Positions 22,176-35,230 of a stretch of 64,000 nt of DNA are shown one piece after another (the first letter of the stretch is position 1; each line of letters opens with the position of its first letter). The notes below the pieces were generated by a model. The model worked only from the letters and a program-made list of their open reading frames with translations. It did not search any database and was not told where the DNA came from. The stretch is from Gnetum montanum (taxonomy: Eukaryota > Streptophyta > Gnetopsida > Gnetales > Gnetaceae). Both the position numbers and the translations under genes were made by a program. The DNA is taken from the NCBI GenBank assembly GCA_015680685.1, contig MNCI01016273.1, positions 371,433 to 435,432 on the forward strand, written 5' to 3'.

Positions 22176-24660
22176 GTTTTTTGAAGCTAGAAGAAGGGCC
22201 TTTTAGTGCTTTATGGGTAGTGCTACGTGCTCTCTATACCCAGTTACCTATTAGCATAAACATGAAACCCTTGAGGTTGTTTATGCACCGTGTGATACAA
22301 GTTAGTCGCAATGATGGTTCCTTTGGAACCCTGCAGGACAGAAATCCTCCGATCGCCACTTGATCTCCTTGTTTTACTCGTTGGCAAACTGCTTTTAGCC
22401 TAACAAAAATGATTTCTTCAACCACCATTGTTGCTACCTCTAACCTTGAGATTCCCTTTTTGGTTTAGGACACCACAAGTGCCCAGCAACAACCTAGCCC
22501 AGTGCTAGGACCACACTGATCTCTCAGGATCCAAAATCAATCACCTGAGAGCTTGGCAGAGCATGTCGAGCTTTACAATTTTCTCTATGCTAAGGTCCAA
22601 GCATATATACCCTTACACACCCAGGAACTTGAAGAAAAACATAACTTCGAGTTCATCTACCACAATGGGAGGGAATTTATTTCCACTCCTGGCGTTTCCA
22701 TTCCTCTCACGCAAATGTATCAGTGGATCTTAGATTAGCTGATATGGACAAGTAGGCCTAGGGAGCAGCGAGACATGGCATTCCACTATGACAAGGCTTT
22801 CCAAGATGAACAAGAGGAGCTGGATTCCCATCCGAGGATGGGGGTCAAACTAACCCTACGATTATCCCTCCTGCTAATCTTTCTAGTCGAACTCGCTCTT
22901 TACAAATGCTCCCTTCATGATTACGTCCACACCGTCATAACTCGTACTTTCATGGACAATGGGTAGCCATGCCATGTCCTTGGCCTATCAACACGCCTAT
23001 TCCCCCATCTCATTCTCAGGCACTATCCCCCCCTGCAATCTATTCCCCAATCCATGCCTGCATTGTACCATGCACCGATCATAGCTACGTTGCCCTACAT
23101 CCATACAGTACCTACATCGTAGTTGCATCCAGTCTCTGCATCTATCCCAGTGTCTACACCTGTTCTGCCCCCAACCACCCCCAGTGAATGAGGTCCGCCC
23201 CCGTGGTGGACTCCATTTGCTTCCCCCCTATTTTGCAACCTTCGCAAATGTCCCACTACGCTCACCACCAAACGTAGTAGATCCCACAAGCGGTACAGCC
23301 AAGCGTGGAACCCTATTTTGCCCCATCGATCACGTGAACCGCCAACCCTGTAGCACCACCAGCAGTCGTTGCTCCAATAGCACCACCTACTAGGTGGTGG
23401 ACACCACAAGTAGCACCCTTCGTAGGGGCCACCCCAATGGTGTCACCTATGAGCCAAGCCATTTTCCCTGCCACGCCACCAATGGCAGATGCCCCTACAG
23501 CTCCCCAACCATCTACGTTGCCCCCGGGTCTAGATCAAGCATTTCAACTTATCCAAACCCTTACTGAAGAGGTTAGATGCCTCAAAACTACCGATTCTGA
23601 CATGGTACAAGTCATGGATTTCTACCATGATGATCCCATCAGCCCGGTAGTCCCTATGCTAACATTACCCCCTGGGATGCCACTCCCCCACTTCACGAAG
23701 TACAACGAGGAGGATGATCCCAACATGCATCTTGTTACATTTAGATCTGAGTCCCTCCTTTTGCAAAAATGGCCACACACAATCATCTGTGTCTTTTCTA
23801 TGCCTTGATGGGCAAAGCCTTGGACTAGTATTATGCGCTCCCACACTCCTCTATCTCAACCTTAGAGGAGCTGCTGACCCAATTCGTAACTCGTTTCAAG
23901 TATAACTTGAGAGCATAGGTTACGTTGGATTAGTTAATGAGCATGAAGCAAGATCCCCTATAACTAGTCCAAAAATTCATACAATGGTGGAGCGCTACCC
24001 TTAATGAGGTTCGCGAGCCTATCGCGAAGGCTCATCTGCTAGCCATCTTTAAGGGTGCAGTGAACAACTTTATTAAGTCCAAACTATACTATCTCACTCC
24101 ATGAACTCTTAGTGAAGCTTTTGTCCAGACCAAGAGCATACAAGATGCGACCAAGGCAAGTAAAGACCTGGCCTATGTTGCATATAAGAACACGTTTACA
24201 AAAAAGGACAAACATAAGGGAAAGGCTGCAATAGCCACAGTGGCCATTGTGGAAAACGAAGCCAAGTCCAATAACAAAAACAACAACAAGAAGGTGGCTC
24301 TCACATTGACTAACCACACACCTGCCCCAAGCAATGCTACTCAACCCTCCACCTCGACGCCCGAAGCATCCACCTCACCCAAACCTAATTTTGAGCATAA
24401 AGATCACTCTAAATATACCCTGCTACCTATCAAGCCTTTAGAAATTCTGAAGCAATTACTGGGAGTGGGATATATTCAACACAAGTGGATGTCAAAGGAG
24501 GCAGCCACTACGAACTCTTTATGAACCCCTCCTTAGCTTTGCCCAATGAGCCCCCAGTTTCTAAGAATTTCAGATTGCAGCGGTTCTGTGACTACCATCA
24601 ACTGTGTGGTCACAACACAGATTATTGTTTAGCGTTGAAGGACAACATTCAATGAATGAT
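22176..24660 (+). pseudogene. Element B leader and gag relic
   Basis: After the 5' LTR come broken open stretches (22553-22966, AEHVELYNFLYAKVQAYIPL) and a Pro-rich region. The capsid part runs from about 23437 to 24230 (FQLIQTLTEEVRCLK, MPLPHFTKYNEEDDP, then LLTQFVTRFKYNL, FIQWWSATLNEVREPIAKAH). A Lys/Asn-rich basic segment follows at 24180-24310. Near 24585-24655 it reads CDYHQLCGHNTDYCLALKD, the Cys/His segment typical of Tat gag proteins. Several stops replace Gln codons (for example LTP then stop at 24102). Confidence 0.7.
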
Positions 24661-25513
24661 TAATCAAGGGAAGCTGGTTTTAGATGATAGCAACCTCGTG
24701 TACCTTGAAAATCAATCTATGCATGTTGACACAGACCTGCTTAATGCCAACAATGTCAGCTACATTATCAACACTATTAGCTTTGACAGTAATCCCAAAC
24801 CACCTCAGCAGTCGTTTGTGGTTCATGTGTCTCAGTGTAGTGCACCTATACCACCAGCGGCTAAAAAATCACCGCAACAACCATTTTTCCTAAAGGTCCC
24901 TCCTCGGACATCTGCCCTTGCCTCCTCTGTAAAAAAAACCACACCACCGCATGCACTAACACTAAGAGCGTCATTCATCATCAGGGGGCCAAACCATTCA
25001 ACTATCCCCACCCTGCATAAGATGACACTGCAACCTTCTCCTCCAAGGAAATGAGAAGAGCATTTGACATGTGAGGCAACAATGGAAGGTATCGCCCTAG
25101 GTCCTTCAAAGCCTACTCCCTCATTCTCCACATCTACAGCCTCATCATCAAAAGCTAATGCTGCTATGTGCACGTAGTCATCGCCACCTCACCCGAAAGG
25201 GTTTGATCCCAAACCCAAAGTTGTTCCTCCTTGGGAAATTCGTCTCTTGGGACGAATGGAAGAGGAGAAGGACAACAAGCAACAGGAAGGTGGATGAGAC
25301 CTATTAAGCGCTCTTACTCAGGTCAAGTAGGCTCTAAAGCAAAAGAACACAACGTTGAGCCTATACGACCTGATAATGACTTCAACTGCATACCATGAGG
25401 CTCTGGTTCGCATGTTAACAGCAATACTAGTTGATGAGAACATGCTAATAGAAGAGAAAGAAATTCACTCAGTTATGCTTCCTTCTATGCCTACAGAACC
25501 ATAGTCGTCCCAA

Positions 25514-25990
25514 TTGACATTTTGTGATGATTCCATTAGAGAAGACCCTCGGAAGGGTTATGTGACTACAACACCTCTGTTCATCACAATTTGGGTCGGT
25601 CAACATAAGATCCAAAGAGTACACATTGATGACAGGGCTACTATGAACGTCATCCCATTCTCTATTGTGGATAAAATGGGTTTGGTAGACCAAATCAAAC
25701 CCACAACAACGTCATGCTTGAAGTCATTCAACAGGGCACAGGTCACGGTGAAAGGCACTATTCACATTGACTTTGTGGCAGGGGAACAGTTCCCCACAAA
25801 TGCAACATTTATCATGGTGAAAGAGATACCTGGATTTAACCTGATCTTGGGGTGGTCCTAGCTAGCCCAACTTAGGGTCGTCTCTTCACCCATACATCAA
25901 GAGATCCGTCTACCCTATGCAAGTAGGGAGGTGGTGATCCACAGTGACGAGGTAGCAGTGCAAGCAATAAACAACGTAGATATGGAGTAG
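25514..25990 (+). pseudogene. Element B aspartic protease relic
   Basis: Retropepsin-like region between gag and the antisense gene. It reads TTPLFITIWVGQHKIQRVHI, then DDRATMNVIPFSIVDKMGL, and NLILGWS. In this family the catalytic site normally reads D-D-G-A-T/S; here the Gly codon GGG has become AGG (Arg), which should abolish activity. An in-frame stop follows at 25859, after which the family sequence continues (SSPIHQEIRLPYASREVVIH). Confidence 0.7.
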
Positions 25991-26330
25991 GGTTCAGAGG
26001 TCATAACCTCTAAGAATGAGGTGCATGTCTCCGTCAACACTAACTATTTAGCAAAAGAGCCAGCCCAACACACTGGATCAAAAAATGAAAATGCATGGGC
26101 TGAGTTGCCTTTCCAAGCAGAAGACAACGATGTAGATGAATGCCACAGTAAAGCTTCTCAGCCTTACATCTCACCAAATCCATGATGGGTCAGAAAGCAG
26201 TTGTGTATAGTGTAGTAACTCTGTAGCTTCCTACCCAATTAACTTTCATTCTACATCTATCTCTTGTTTGTTTTGCATCCATTCTAGCACCAATACTCAA
26301 TGTTCCCATACTCATCGTTCACATTATGTA

Positions 26331-26671
26331 ATGGCCCGCTATGACCTAAAACTGGTAAAATTTACCAATTACATTACGTTGCGGCCTGCTAAGGCCTAAA
26401 ACTGGCACAATCGTCTGTTTACATCACGTTATAGCTCGAAATGGCCTAAAACTAGTGATGGCCTGAAATGGCCTAAAACTATATCCCCCCATGGCCCGAA
26501 ATGGCCTAAAACAACATGCGGCCCACTAAGGCCTAAAAATGGCAAAATACTTCCATTTGCATTACGTTATGGCCAACTAAGGTCTAAAACTGGCTATTCA
26601 AAAAAGAAAATAGATATAAAAAATCCTTTTGTTTATCACCCGACCACAGCCCGAAATGGCCTAAAACTTAG
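26331..26671 (+). repeat. CCTAAAACT repeat array, site 1
   Basis: Seven or more degenerate units of the type GGCCCGCTAAGGCCTAAAAC followed by a variable spacer with ACATTACGTT. It lies between the protease relic and the stop codon of the antisense gene. Core related to arrays at 31629-31915 and 35605-36030. Confidence 0.75.
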
Positions 26672-26821
26672 GTGAAAAACGATAAAAAGTTGATCACATA
26701 GACAATACGCAAGCTAAAAAAAATATTTTCATAATTCATTTTCCATTCATAGTTTCAATTCGATAATGTTTGCAACATTCTTGCAAAAACAAAACAAAAA
26801 ATACAAATGTGATCCCTACTG

Positions 26822-29800
26822 TCATACATCATCTTCCCATGTATCACCTTCCTCTACATCATTGTTCCCTCCCTCATAGGGCCCTATTTCTTCATCTGGA
26901 ATCTGCATCAGAAGAAAATGTAGTCAGCTAGAGTCATAGTAAAGCTAGAATAAAATAAACAGTTGCATTATAAGAAAGTGACTAACCAGAGATAGCCATG
27001 TATTTGTCTTAGGGGGAATGCGATCCAAACCAATCCCGAGGCGTTGCCAGACCTCCTCCTTTGTAATATCTACCCAGTATCTATTGCCTAAGTCAGCATC
27101 TGCTACAACTTTCCCCTTTTCAACAATCATCCATCTTGGTAGTCTTAGAGAAAAGGAGATAGTGGTGGTCTCACCTATGGGAAGGCTCACTTCTCGCTCA
27201 GGGGATTCACTGACTGTCACTTGTTGCATAAACTTATTGTAAGCCTCATAAGCACCAATGGCATCCAGAAATGCTTCATGAATATACAACTTGATTGAAG
27301 CATCCCAGTATTATTTATGGTAGGTGGCACGTTCCACTTTATACATATGCTTGTGGTTTTTCTAGGACTGCCCCTACTTGTAAACTCTCACGCTATAATC
27401 TTTCCAATCTTCTTCTAGGCCAACAAGTCCATTTGCATTCACTGCTCAATTATTTCAGGCCTCATTGTTGCGCGACATAGTTATCCAATATCTTGCATAA
27501 TCAATGAAGGCCTTGCGCCAACTGCCATCGTTGGTATCATGGGCCAATAGAAACTCGTTTTTCGAGCAGAGGTCTCCCACCTTGGAGGTTAGGTAGGCCT
27601 TCTCCTTCTCAAGCTTCTAGACCTATTTCCATAGGTCTTCATTCACACACCTACACTCCCACAAGGAGCATGCCGAGTACAACGCGCATTCGCTAGCCTC
27701 GTCATATATGTGACGAGGCACCTTGGTCACTTTTGGTGGGAATGTAGGTACAACATCGACCTTCACTACTTGTTTCGAGTCCCACTTAAGGTGAGAAGTT
27801 GTCAACTGCACATAAAAAAATGCATTAGTCATAGTAGTGTAGCAAAGCATAGCAACTTAAAGGTCTAGTGTAGTAACTTAAAGATTCTAGCGTAGCTACT
27901 TCACTTACCCACTTCCGAATTAACCCACTTGAGATGGTCGATCATGTTGTTAACCACCCCCTACATGAACATAAACTTATCAGGGGTCTCGGCCCATGGT
28001 TGCAGGTAGATTTAAGAAAGGCCTGCAATATCAATCGTGATGTCTGCTACGTAACAAAAACATGTCAGGTATAATCGATAGGGCTATAATAAGGCTAATG
28101 AGCAACACAAATGACAGTGTAAAGGCTCCTACCCAGCAAATCCTCAAAGGTGATAGCAGGGGGAGGGGGGGATAGGGGGGGTCACCTATCGACATACTAT
28201 CAAATATGCGATCAAACTCACTAGCATCTAGTTGTAGCTCCCCTCCTTCTTACCGACTTAACACCATGGCAGCATCCTCTGTGTCAATCTGCTCCTCCGA
28301 CGCTGAATTATGTTCAACAAAGAGATCATCGATAGAGGTCCCTTTCCAACTAACAAGGGCCTCTTCTTTATTTGCTACGACCCTTTTCTTTGTGGTGCCA
28401 GCATCCTCCTCATCCGTAGGAGCATCCTCCTCATTAGCAAGGGAGTCCTCCTCATCGGCATGAGCATTTTCCTTGTCAACCTCTATGGCCAAGGCCCCTG
28501 CACCTTTATTAGCTGCCCCCATTTTTGGGGTCATCACCTCATCTCCTTCTTCCTCTTCCTCTTTTTCCTCTGGTAACATAACATGTTCACATTAGGCAAA
28601 AGCAGATTAACTTAAGACAAACGCCATGTTGTGCTACGCTACCTAGCGTAGCATAGTGTAGCAAGCATTAGCCAAACAAGTGAAGAAATAAATAAGAAGA
28701 AAAAGAATTTACCAATGGGAGACTGTATCCTGCGTAACTTAAATCATAGTTTTTGCCCCCCTTCTTCATCTGTATGGGGAGGCTCCTCAACCGGACGAGA
28801 CCTTTTTCACCGCAACTTACTAGCCACTATCTTTGCAATGAGGCATTTCCCTTGTGATATGCTACCCATAGTAGAAAGGGATGCCTCTGCTACGTTATCC
28901 TGGCCACGAAAGTTATGGGCCACTCGATCCACAGTCATTATTGAAAATGACTCCCCAATAGCTTCCGAGGGATCCTGGGCTTGAGTGGTGTGGAAGACTT
29001 GGCATATCCATGGTTTGGAAATCTAGTTACAATCTTGCATCACCCAGACTCCATTCTCACAGACTACTAAGAATTCTATAAAGCACCGTAAGAAAGCTAC
29101 AAAAAAGTAATGATGCACATTGAAATGGGATTCAGGCTTCTTATGAAGCTTGACCATTTCAGCTTGCAGATCTTTGCAGAGATGCTTGGCCTAGTTGTAA
29201 CAGGCCTTCTCTTCCATGACCTCCCTCATTACCCAAGCTTGCTCAATCCCAATGATCTTGCCTTGGGAAAGTAGCTTGGGGAAAGCATGGGCACAGAAGA
29301 TGGGGTTAACCATTTTAGCCACTTTCAGCTTAGCTACTTTGATAGGGATCCCCTTTCACCCTTTCTCTACCCCTAGCCACTCCTTAATGTCCCCCTAATG
29401 GTTTTCCTCCTTTTTTGTCTTTACTCCCATGGGAAGACCATTAGTAGGGACATCGAAGAGGTCCGCGAATAGTTGATTATTGATCTCAAGGACCACTAGC
29501 ACACCGTGCACATGTGTGCAGAAGCAATCTGCCTTTTCAAAAAAGGAGTTGGCTAGGGCAAGCATCTCAGTAGAAGGGACGCTTGGGTTCATGGCCAAGA
29601 ATAGTTCCATAAGCCCAGCGTCCCAAAGCTTGTTGGTGAGCAATTCTGAGGCCCCGCTGTAGAGCCAGCATTGGGTCTCGTCCACCTCCCCATACTTGAA
29701 GTAAATGTTAGCCTTGTTATGCCTAGAGGTGATCACTGTCACCTCATGGGATTTCTTTGTCGCTGCAGCAGTTTACAATAGAAAAAGGAAAAAACTTAGA

Positions 29801-31366
29801 CAAAACAGAAAGAAAACATAAACACAGGAACAACATCATAACATGCAAGCAATCCATGGTCTAGCTTAATAGGTTTGAATGGTGACAGGAATGGTGGAAG
29901 ATCCACCAATACGTCTTCAATGGTGATCAGCTTAAAAGGTGCCAAATCCCCATCCAACCAACCAAACTCCTTGCATCTATCGTAGAACTAGGAGTATCGA
30001 GTTGGGTAGGTTTTGTACTCACCCTCGCATTGGCCTATCACGCCTACATGCATATTCTCAATGGAGGAAAACTCTCACAGCATCATCTATGCCAAAGCCA
30101 AGGCATCAGTATCACTGTGAACTCCATTCTTGTTGATGAAAATCCTGGTAACAAAAATACACTATTACCATTCTAGCCTAGTGTAGCATGCATTGCATAA
30201 CGTAGCAGAATACATTGATAGAACTCACCTGCCAGCACAATAAAGGGTTCTTGGTGGGTTCTGAAAGCAAGTTCCCATGTGGCGAGCAATGAACAACGTG
30301 TTGTACAGATGGTAGCAATTATATTCAAGCATTTCCCAAATCCAAGCTAGATGCCTCAAGTTTTTTGGATGCTGATTAAATCCTTCTACCTGCCCACTTC
30401 CAATTGCTTAATTAGTCAGAAATTTTAGAATACCTCAGTTTTCCCTAGGCAGCAAGGTTTCTATAATTACAGTTGCTACTTCCTTCGATAACTATGACCA
30501 AACGATCACGCTAAAGTGTTGGAGGAGAAATTGTAGGAAGTCTCGTGCACCTTCCTAGAACTAGACCACCTACTGCCCCACACGTGTGTGAGGTAGAGGA
30601 ATGTTGGCCACCAGTTCACATAGGTAGTACAAGACCCCTACAATTTTTAGGAAGATCAAAATCAACCTTAGCATTACCCTACACAACACAATGGCAGATG
30701 TTAATAGCATGTCGAGTGATATTCGTGTGTAGTGTAGCAGGACTAGCCGTTAGCAAACAACATAGCATAACCCTTTCGATGCATGTAGCGTAGCAGAACC
30801 ACAAAGGTAATAGCATAGCAGATCAACACAAAAAATTAAATATGTATTTTTAAACAAGAAAGAATTTAATATGCTACAGCCATTTCAACAAATTTTTTAC
30901 CTAACAAAACGATTTGCACTACACAGTGATACACACGTGTTATGCTGTTAAATCATGTGCATGGCCAAACCCTCCCAAGGATCATACGCTATGCTATTTG
31001 CATGCTAGGTCACTAGATTCACCTAGACCTCTGTGGTAAGGCAACCACAGCAATGGCAGTTTGGGCAACGCTGCATGCAATCTTAGCGTAACATCCGTAT
31101 AGCGTCGTGGCCAAATCGGCAATAGCGATGGTGTATTGGCAAAAATAACAACAGAAATGATGATAGAAAACGTAGATTTCAAGACAAAAATAGAAACAAA
31201 AAGAAAGCAAAAACAACAATAGTGGCATAGAATAGGGGTAGACTTACCGGGCCGATAGAGTTTCCTCCTGCACTATAACACATGCTTGCCAAAGACATCC
31301 CAGGGTGTCTTTCACCTCTTCTACCTTGGCGAGCGCTAGGTGTTTGCATTGTCTCTTGGGTGCCAT
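26822..31366 (-). pseudogene. Large antisense spliced gene inside element B
   Basis: A multi-exon reading unit opposite to gag-pol. Exon 1: 31366-31248 (ATG, MAPKRQCKHLALAKVEEV; ends CCCG/GTAAGT). One or more exons between 31247 and 30390 are not resolved. Then 30389-30229 (WIWEMLEYNCYHLYN), 30144-29843, 29762-28713 (350 codons; KANIYFKYGEVDETQCWLYS, VHGVLVVLEINNQLFADLF, FCAHAFPKLLSQGKIIGIEQ), 28569-28133 (acidic, EEKEEEEEGDEV), 28022-27913, 27805-26987 (273 codons) and 26902-26822 (EEGDTWEDDV, stop TGA). Introns are GT...AG and 80-145 bp. Phase is kept at 30229/30144, 29843/29762, 28713/28569, 28133/28022 and 26987/26902. The 28022-27913 exon needs a weaker GT donor to keep phase. In-frame stops (mostly former Gln or Arg codons) and one frameshift in a G-run near 28160 make it a pseudogene. 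The product, at least 1000 residues, is unassigned. Part of the 29762 exon recalls plant transposon/mobile-domain proteins, but only weakly. The antisense position recalls the extra ORFs of Tat elements, usually found after integrase. Confidence 0.75.
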
Positions 31367-31500
31367 CGTCTTGGTTGAAAATTCTTTCTTAGTTGCTATG
31401 CTAAGCCTCCTTGCTCTTTGTTAGCACAACCGCTCTATGCTCTAGATGTGGGCTCTACACTCTTATGGTGAAAATGACAAGTTTACTGAGGGTTAACCCT

Positions 31501-31511
31501 TATTTATAGCC
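31501..31511 (-). promoter_or_regulatory. TATA box of the antisense gene
   Basis: Minus strand GGCTATAAATA, about 135 bp upstream of the ATG at 31366, with an inverted CCAAT (TATTGGC) just upstream. It suggests the antisense gene has its own RNA polymerase II promoter. The leader would be about 100 nt. Confidence 0.6.
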
Positions 31512-31628
31512 AATACAGCAAAAAAGAATTTTTAATTTTCTCACCCCGATTAATGTGGGATGTTCCATACAGTGTACCACTCCCCCATAGCGTAGTAGCA
31601 CTATTTGCATCATGGTAGGTGGACCCGA

Positions 31629-31915
31629 CTGAAAGCCTCGACCCATCTTAAACTAGTCGTTTGCCTTTGTAAGAATAACACGTTAACGGTTCGCAAAGAT
31701 CTTAAACTAGCAATTTTGATTCATAGTTTCAACCAAGTTGGCAGTCTGCAAAGATCTTAAACTAATACAACTTACTTTTACAAACACAACCTATTAGCGG
31801 TCTGCAAAGACCTTAAACTAATACTTTTAACATAACCCGTTAGCAGTTTGCAAAGACCTTAAACTAGCAGTTTTGTACTTTTGCATTCAGGCAGTCCGCT
31901 ACAACCTTAAACTGG
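31629..31915 (+). repeat. CTTAAACTA repeat array, site 2
   Basis: Six units of the type CAGTCTGCAAAGATCTTAAACTA with spacers of 20-30 bp, directly upstream (in the minus sense) of the antisense gene's promoter. Same core as site 3 and a variant of site 1. Confidence 0.8.
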
Positions 31916-32246
31916 TAGACTGCAAATTTTGTATCATAGTTTACAATTATTTCAACTGTCCATATTTCATTATTGTTTGGAAAATGTTTGCTATGCATTG
32001 TTGCTACAAACAGGTATCACTTGACTTGGCATTTATTTCATTGTGGAAGGTTGAGCAACAATGGCAATGCATCATGATCTTTCTTTACATCTAGCCTTGA
32101 CAGGTTCACATGGCAAGTTCACAAGAAAATTGAACCTAGAGTCAATAGACTGAGAAGCACCCGGAAATAGCATAGTAGCATCCTTAGAAACATCCCTAGA
32201 TTGTCCCGAACACCTAGTCCAATCCTTAGATTTAGAAGCTGGGAAT

Positions 32247-33640
32247 GTGACTGAGGACCCTCTCATTGAAATTCCTATGACTACATCCAGGGGGAAAATA
32301 AAAACGTTAAAACTTAGCTCCCTAATAGATTCGCAAACACACAAAGATGTATCCAAGATATTGCAAGATAACATCGAAGTATTCATGTGGTCTTATAATG
32401 ACATGTCGGGCTTAGATCTGAGACTTATACAACACAGCATTATCTTAGACCTGCGTATGAAAGTAGTTAAGCAAAAGGCTCACAAGATTAAACCAGAGAT
32501 TACATTGCCTGTACGCGATGAAATCACTAAGCTGTATTAGGCTGATTTCATCTGGATGGTTGATTACTCAGAGTGGGTGTCAAACATCATTGTGGTTTCT
32601 AAGAAAACAGGAGGAATGCAAATCTATATAGACTTCCGAAATCTGAACAAAGCAATGATTAAAGAAAACTTCCCACTATCGAGTATTGATCAACTCATCA
32701 ACACTACGGCTGGTCATGTTCTGTTATCCTTCATGGATGATTTCTCCGACTACAATCAAATTCACATCAACCCAGAGCATCAGTTAACAATAACTTTCAT
32801 GACCCCATGGGGTACCTTCTATTACACCATGATGCCCTTTGGGCTCAAAAACTCCGAAGCAACCTACCAAAGAGCCATTACATACATCTTTAGCGACTAC
32901 ATCCTAGAAACGCTAAACGACTACGTGGATGACATAGCGGTCAAATCTAAAGAGGTTTTTGATCATCCCAACGATCTAGGTGTAGTCCTCAAACATTTCT
33001 AGATGCATGACTTACGCCTCAACCCAAAAAAGTGTGTCTTTGGGGTGAGAACTGGATGCATGTTAGGGTTTGTAGTATCGAAGGTTGGAATACGAGTGGA
33101 CCCTGACAAAGTTAAGGCCATCGCTAATCTAGCACCCCCTAAAAACCTTAAAGAATTACACGGGTTGCAAGGTATGGTACAGTTCATTAGAAGGTTTATA
33201 GCAAAGTTGACTGACAAGTTACACCCCATGCAACACTTACCAAATAAAGGGGTTAACTTCAAATGGACAACACAATGCCAACAAGCCTTCGATGATTTGA
33301 AAAAAGAGCTTTTACATCTCCCGAATATTTACCCATAGTAGAGGGATAATCCTTTCTACATCTACCTTGCCACCTCAGACACGTCTATCGTAGCACTATT
33401 ATGTCAGAGAAGAGACAACAGCTCTGACATCCCAGTGTATTACCTAAGTCATGCATTGATAGCGTATGAGGCAAAATATAATGAGGTGGAGAGAAATTGC
33501 CTTGACTTAGTGTTTGCATTAAAGAAGTGAAGGCATTATCTATTTTGTAGCAGAGTTAACATCATTTGCAAAAGCAATGTACTCCAGGCTATCACGAATA
33601 ATTTATATGAAAGCAGCAGGATAGCTCGGTGGAAAGCCAT
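32247..33640 (+). pseudogene. Element B reverse transcriptase and RNase H relic
   Basis: Ty3/gypsy polymerase region. Visible motifs: WVSNIIVVSKKTGGMQIYID (32575), FRNLNKAMIKENFPLSSIDQ, FMDDFSDYNQIHI (normally MDGFSGYNQI), TPWGTFYYTMMPFGLKNSEA, and the active site YVDD at 32922-32933. Then LRLNPKKCVFGV, LGFVVSKVGIRVDPDKVKAI and LQGMVQFIRRFI, the RT-RNase H connection. The RNase H part (33340-33640) reads FYIYLATSDTSIVALLCQ and YEAKYNEVERNCLDLVFALK. Stops at 32538, 33000, 33336 and 33528. The YVDD and most RT motifs survive, so decay is moderate. Confidence 0.88.
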
Positions 33641-33656
33641 AATAGCAGAATTCGAT

Positions 33657-34319
33657 TTGCATTATGTGAGCCAATCTTCGATGAAAGGTCAAGCTATAGC
33701 TACACAACTTACAACCTCACTCGTCGATGATCAGGAAACCATAGAATCCGAATTCCCTAACAAGCACATTAGCACCATCAACATTATCCCATCTCATCTC
33801 AAAGCTACTTTACACTTCGATGGTGCCTCGACTACGCGTGGTGGTAGCACAATGGCCGTCATTACATTCCCCTCTGTGGACATACAACCATTTGCTTATC
33901 ATTTTGTGTTCCTTGGTACAAACAACATGGTAGAGTACGAAGGACTCCTTAGGGGCCTCTTAGCAGCCCAAGCATTAAAAATTCAACATTTGGCAATTCA
34001 CGGCGATTCACAACTCATTGTGAATCAAATCACTAAGGTCTATGCCTACAAAGCTACTAACTTACAGCCCTATTGCGACCTAGCCAAAATGTTTCTTAAA
34101 CAATTTACAACAACGGATGTTCAACATGTGTTGTGCAATGAAAACACCATAATAGACGCCTTGGCCACCCTAGCATTGAATGTGCCACCACACATGTTCG
34201 CAAGTTTTCCCGCTTTGATTACCGAGTGTACGGAGCCTATCACTCAAGCGGTACACATAGCCTCTGTGAGCGTTGTGGATACCCAAGAGTCGTATGCCAA
34301 CATTAAAGCCTACCTGTAG
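33657..34319 (+). pseudogene. Second, archaeal-type RNase H of element B
   Basis: An open frame of 220 codons, the longest in the pol region. After a linker it reads LHFDGASTTRGGSTMAVITF (about 33812), then NNMVEYEGLLRGLLAAQALK, HLAIHGDSQLIVNQI and CNENTIIDALATLA. The Asp of FDGAS, Glu of VEYEGL, Asp of GDSQL and Asp of DALATLA give the RNase H catalytic set. Tat-lineage Ty3/gypsy elements carry this second RNase H between the usual RNase H and integrase; other plant Ty3 lineages do not. This is the main evidence for the lineage of element B. Confidence 0.88.
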
Positions 34320-35230
34320 CATGGCTAGCCCCCATGTGGATTGACATCTTCCCAGAGGGATGCGATCCGCAAGTGTGCTCAACAATACGTACTCATGGGA
34401 GACAACACCTTGTGCAAACGTTCCTTTGATGGGATATTGCTAGCATGTGTAAATGAGGAGCAAGCATAGAAGGTCATTAATGAGATACATGAGGGACTAT
34501 GTGGTGGACACATAGCACTTAGGGCCATGATGGCAAAAATTAGATGCCTAGGGTACTACTGGCCTCACATGGAGCATGATTGCCTAGCCAAAGTCAAGAC
34601 TTGTGATACGTGCCAACGATATACAAATCTCATACACGTTTCACCTACAGAATTGCACCCAACATAGATCATGTGGCCATTCCAATGATGGGGACTAAAC
34701 ATTATAGGACCTATCATGCCTAAGTATTCCGTAAGGCATAACTTCATCATCATCATCACTGAGTACTTTACAAAGTGGATGGAGGCTATTCCCCTTAGGA
34801 AGACTACATCTCAGCAAGTTTGCCATTTTATATTGGATAACATTGTGATGAGGTTTGGGCTCCTAATGACTATTGTGACCGACAACAGGTCACAATTTAG
34901 TAGTGTAGAGACCAAAACCTTTTGCAGCAACCTTGGCATTAGGCAATCATTCTCCTCACCATACTACCCGTAGGTAAACGGATAGGTAGAAGCTACAAAC
35001 AAAGCCAACATCAACATGCTCAAGAAAATGCTTAACAAAAACAAGAGAAAATGGCACGAGCAAATCCTTTATGTGCTATGGGCTTACAAGAAGACATGCA
35101 GGACGGTGATAGGTAAGACACCTTACAGTCTTGTTTATGGTTCTGAAGTGTTGTTGCCTCTTGAGCTATAGGTACCATCACTTCAAATGATCCTGTTAGA
35201 CATCGTGAGCAAAGCCTAGAACAATGAGTC
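34320..35230 (+). pseudogene. Element B integrase relic
   Basis: Zinc-binding part: HEGLCGGHIALRAMMAK (34483) and CDTCQRYTN (about 34600), giving the H-H-C-C set. Catalytic core: WGLNIIGPIMPK, where the first catalytic Asp is Asn (family form LDIIGPI). Then YFTKWMEAIPLRKTTSQQV, TDNRSQFSS with the second Asp intact but Gly to Arg, and VEATNKANINMLKK with the Glu. Three stops (34971, 34981, 35170) stand where Gln is expected. Further C-terminal sequence (NKRKWHEQILYVLWAYKKTC, GKTPYSLVYGSEVLLPLEL) fits the family. Inactive. Confidence 0.85.

Noticed and set aside
22176-22200. Primer-binding site of element B
   Set aside because: The sequence after the 5' LTR does not resemble the complement of any common plant tRNA end; left unassigned.
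28206-28576. Plus-strand Ser-rich and Phe/Leu-rich open frames
   Set aside because: They are the complement of the acidic Glu/Asp-rich exon of the antisense gene, which explains their composition.
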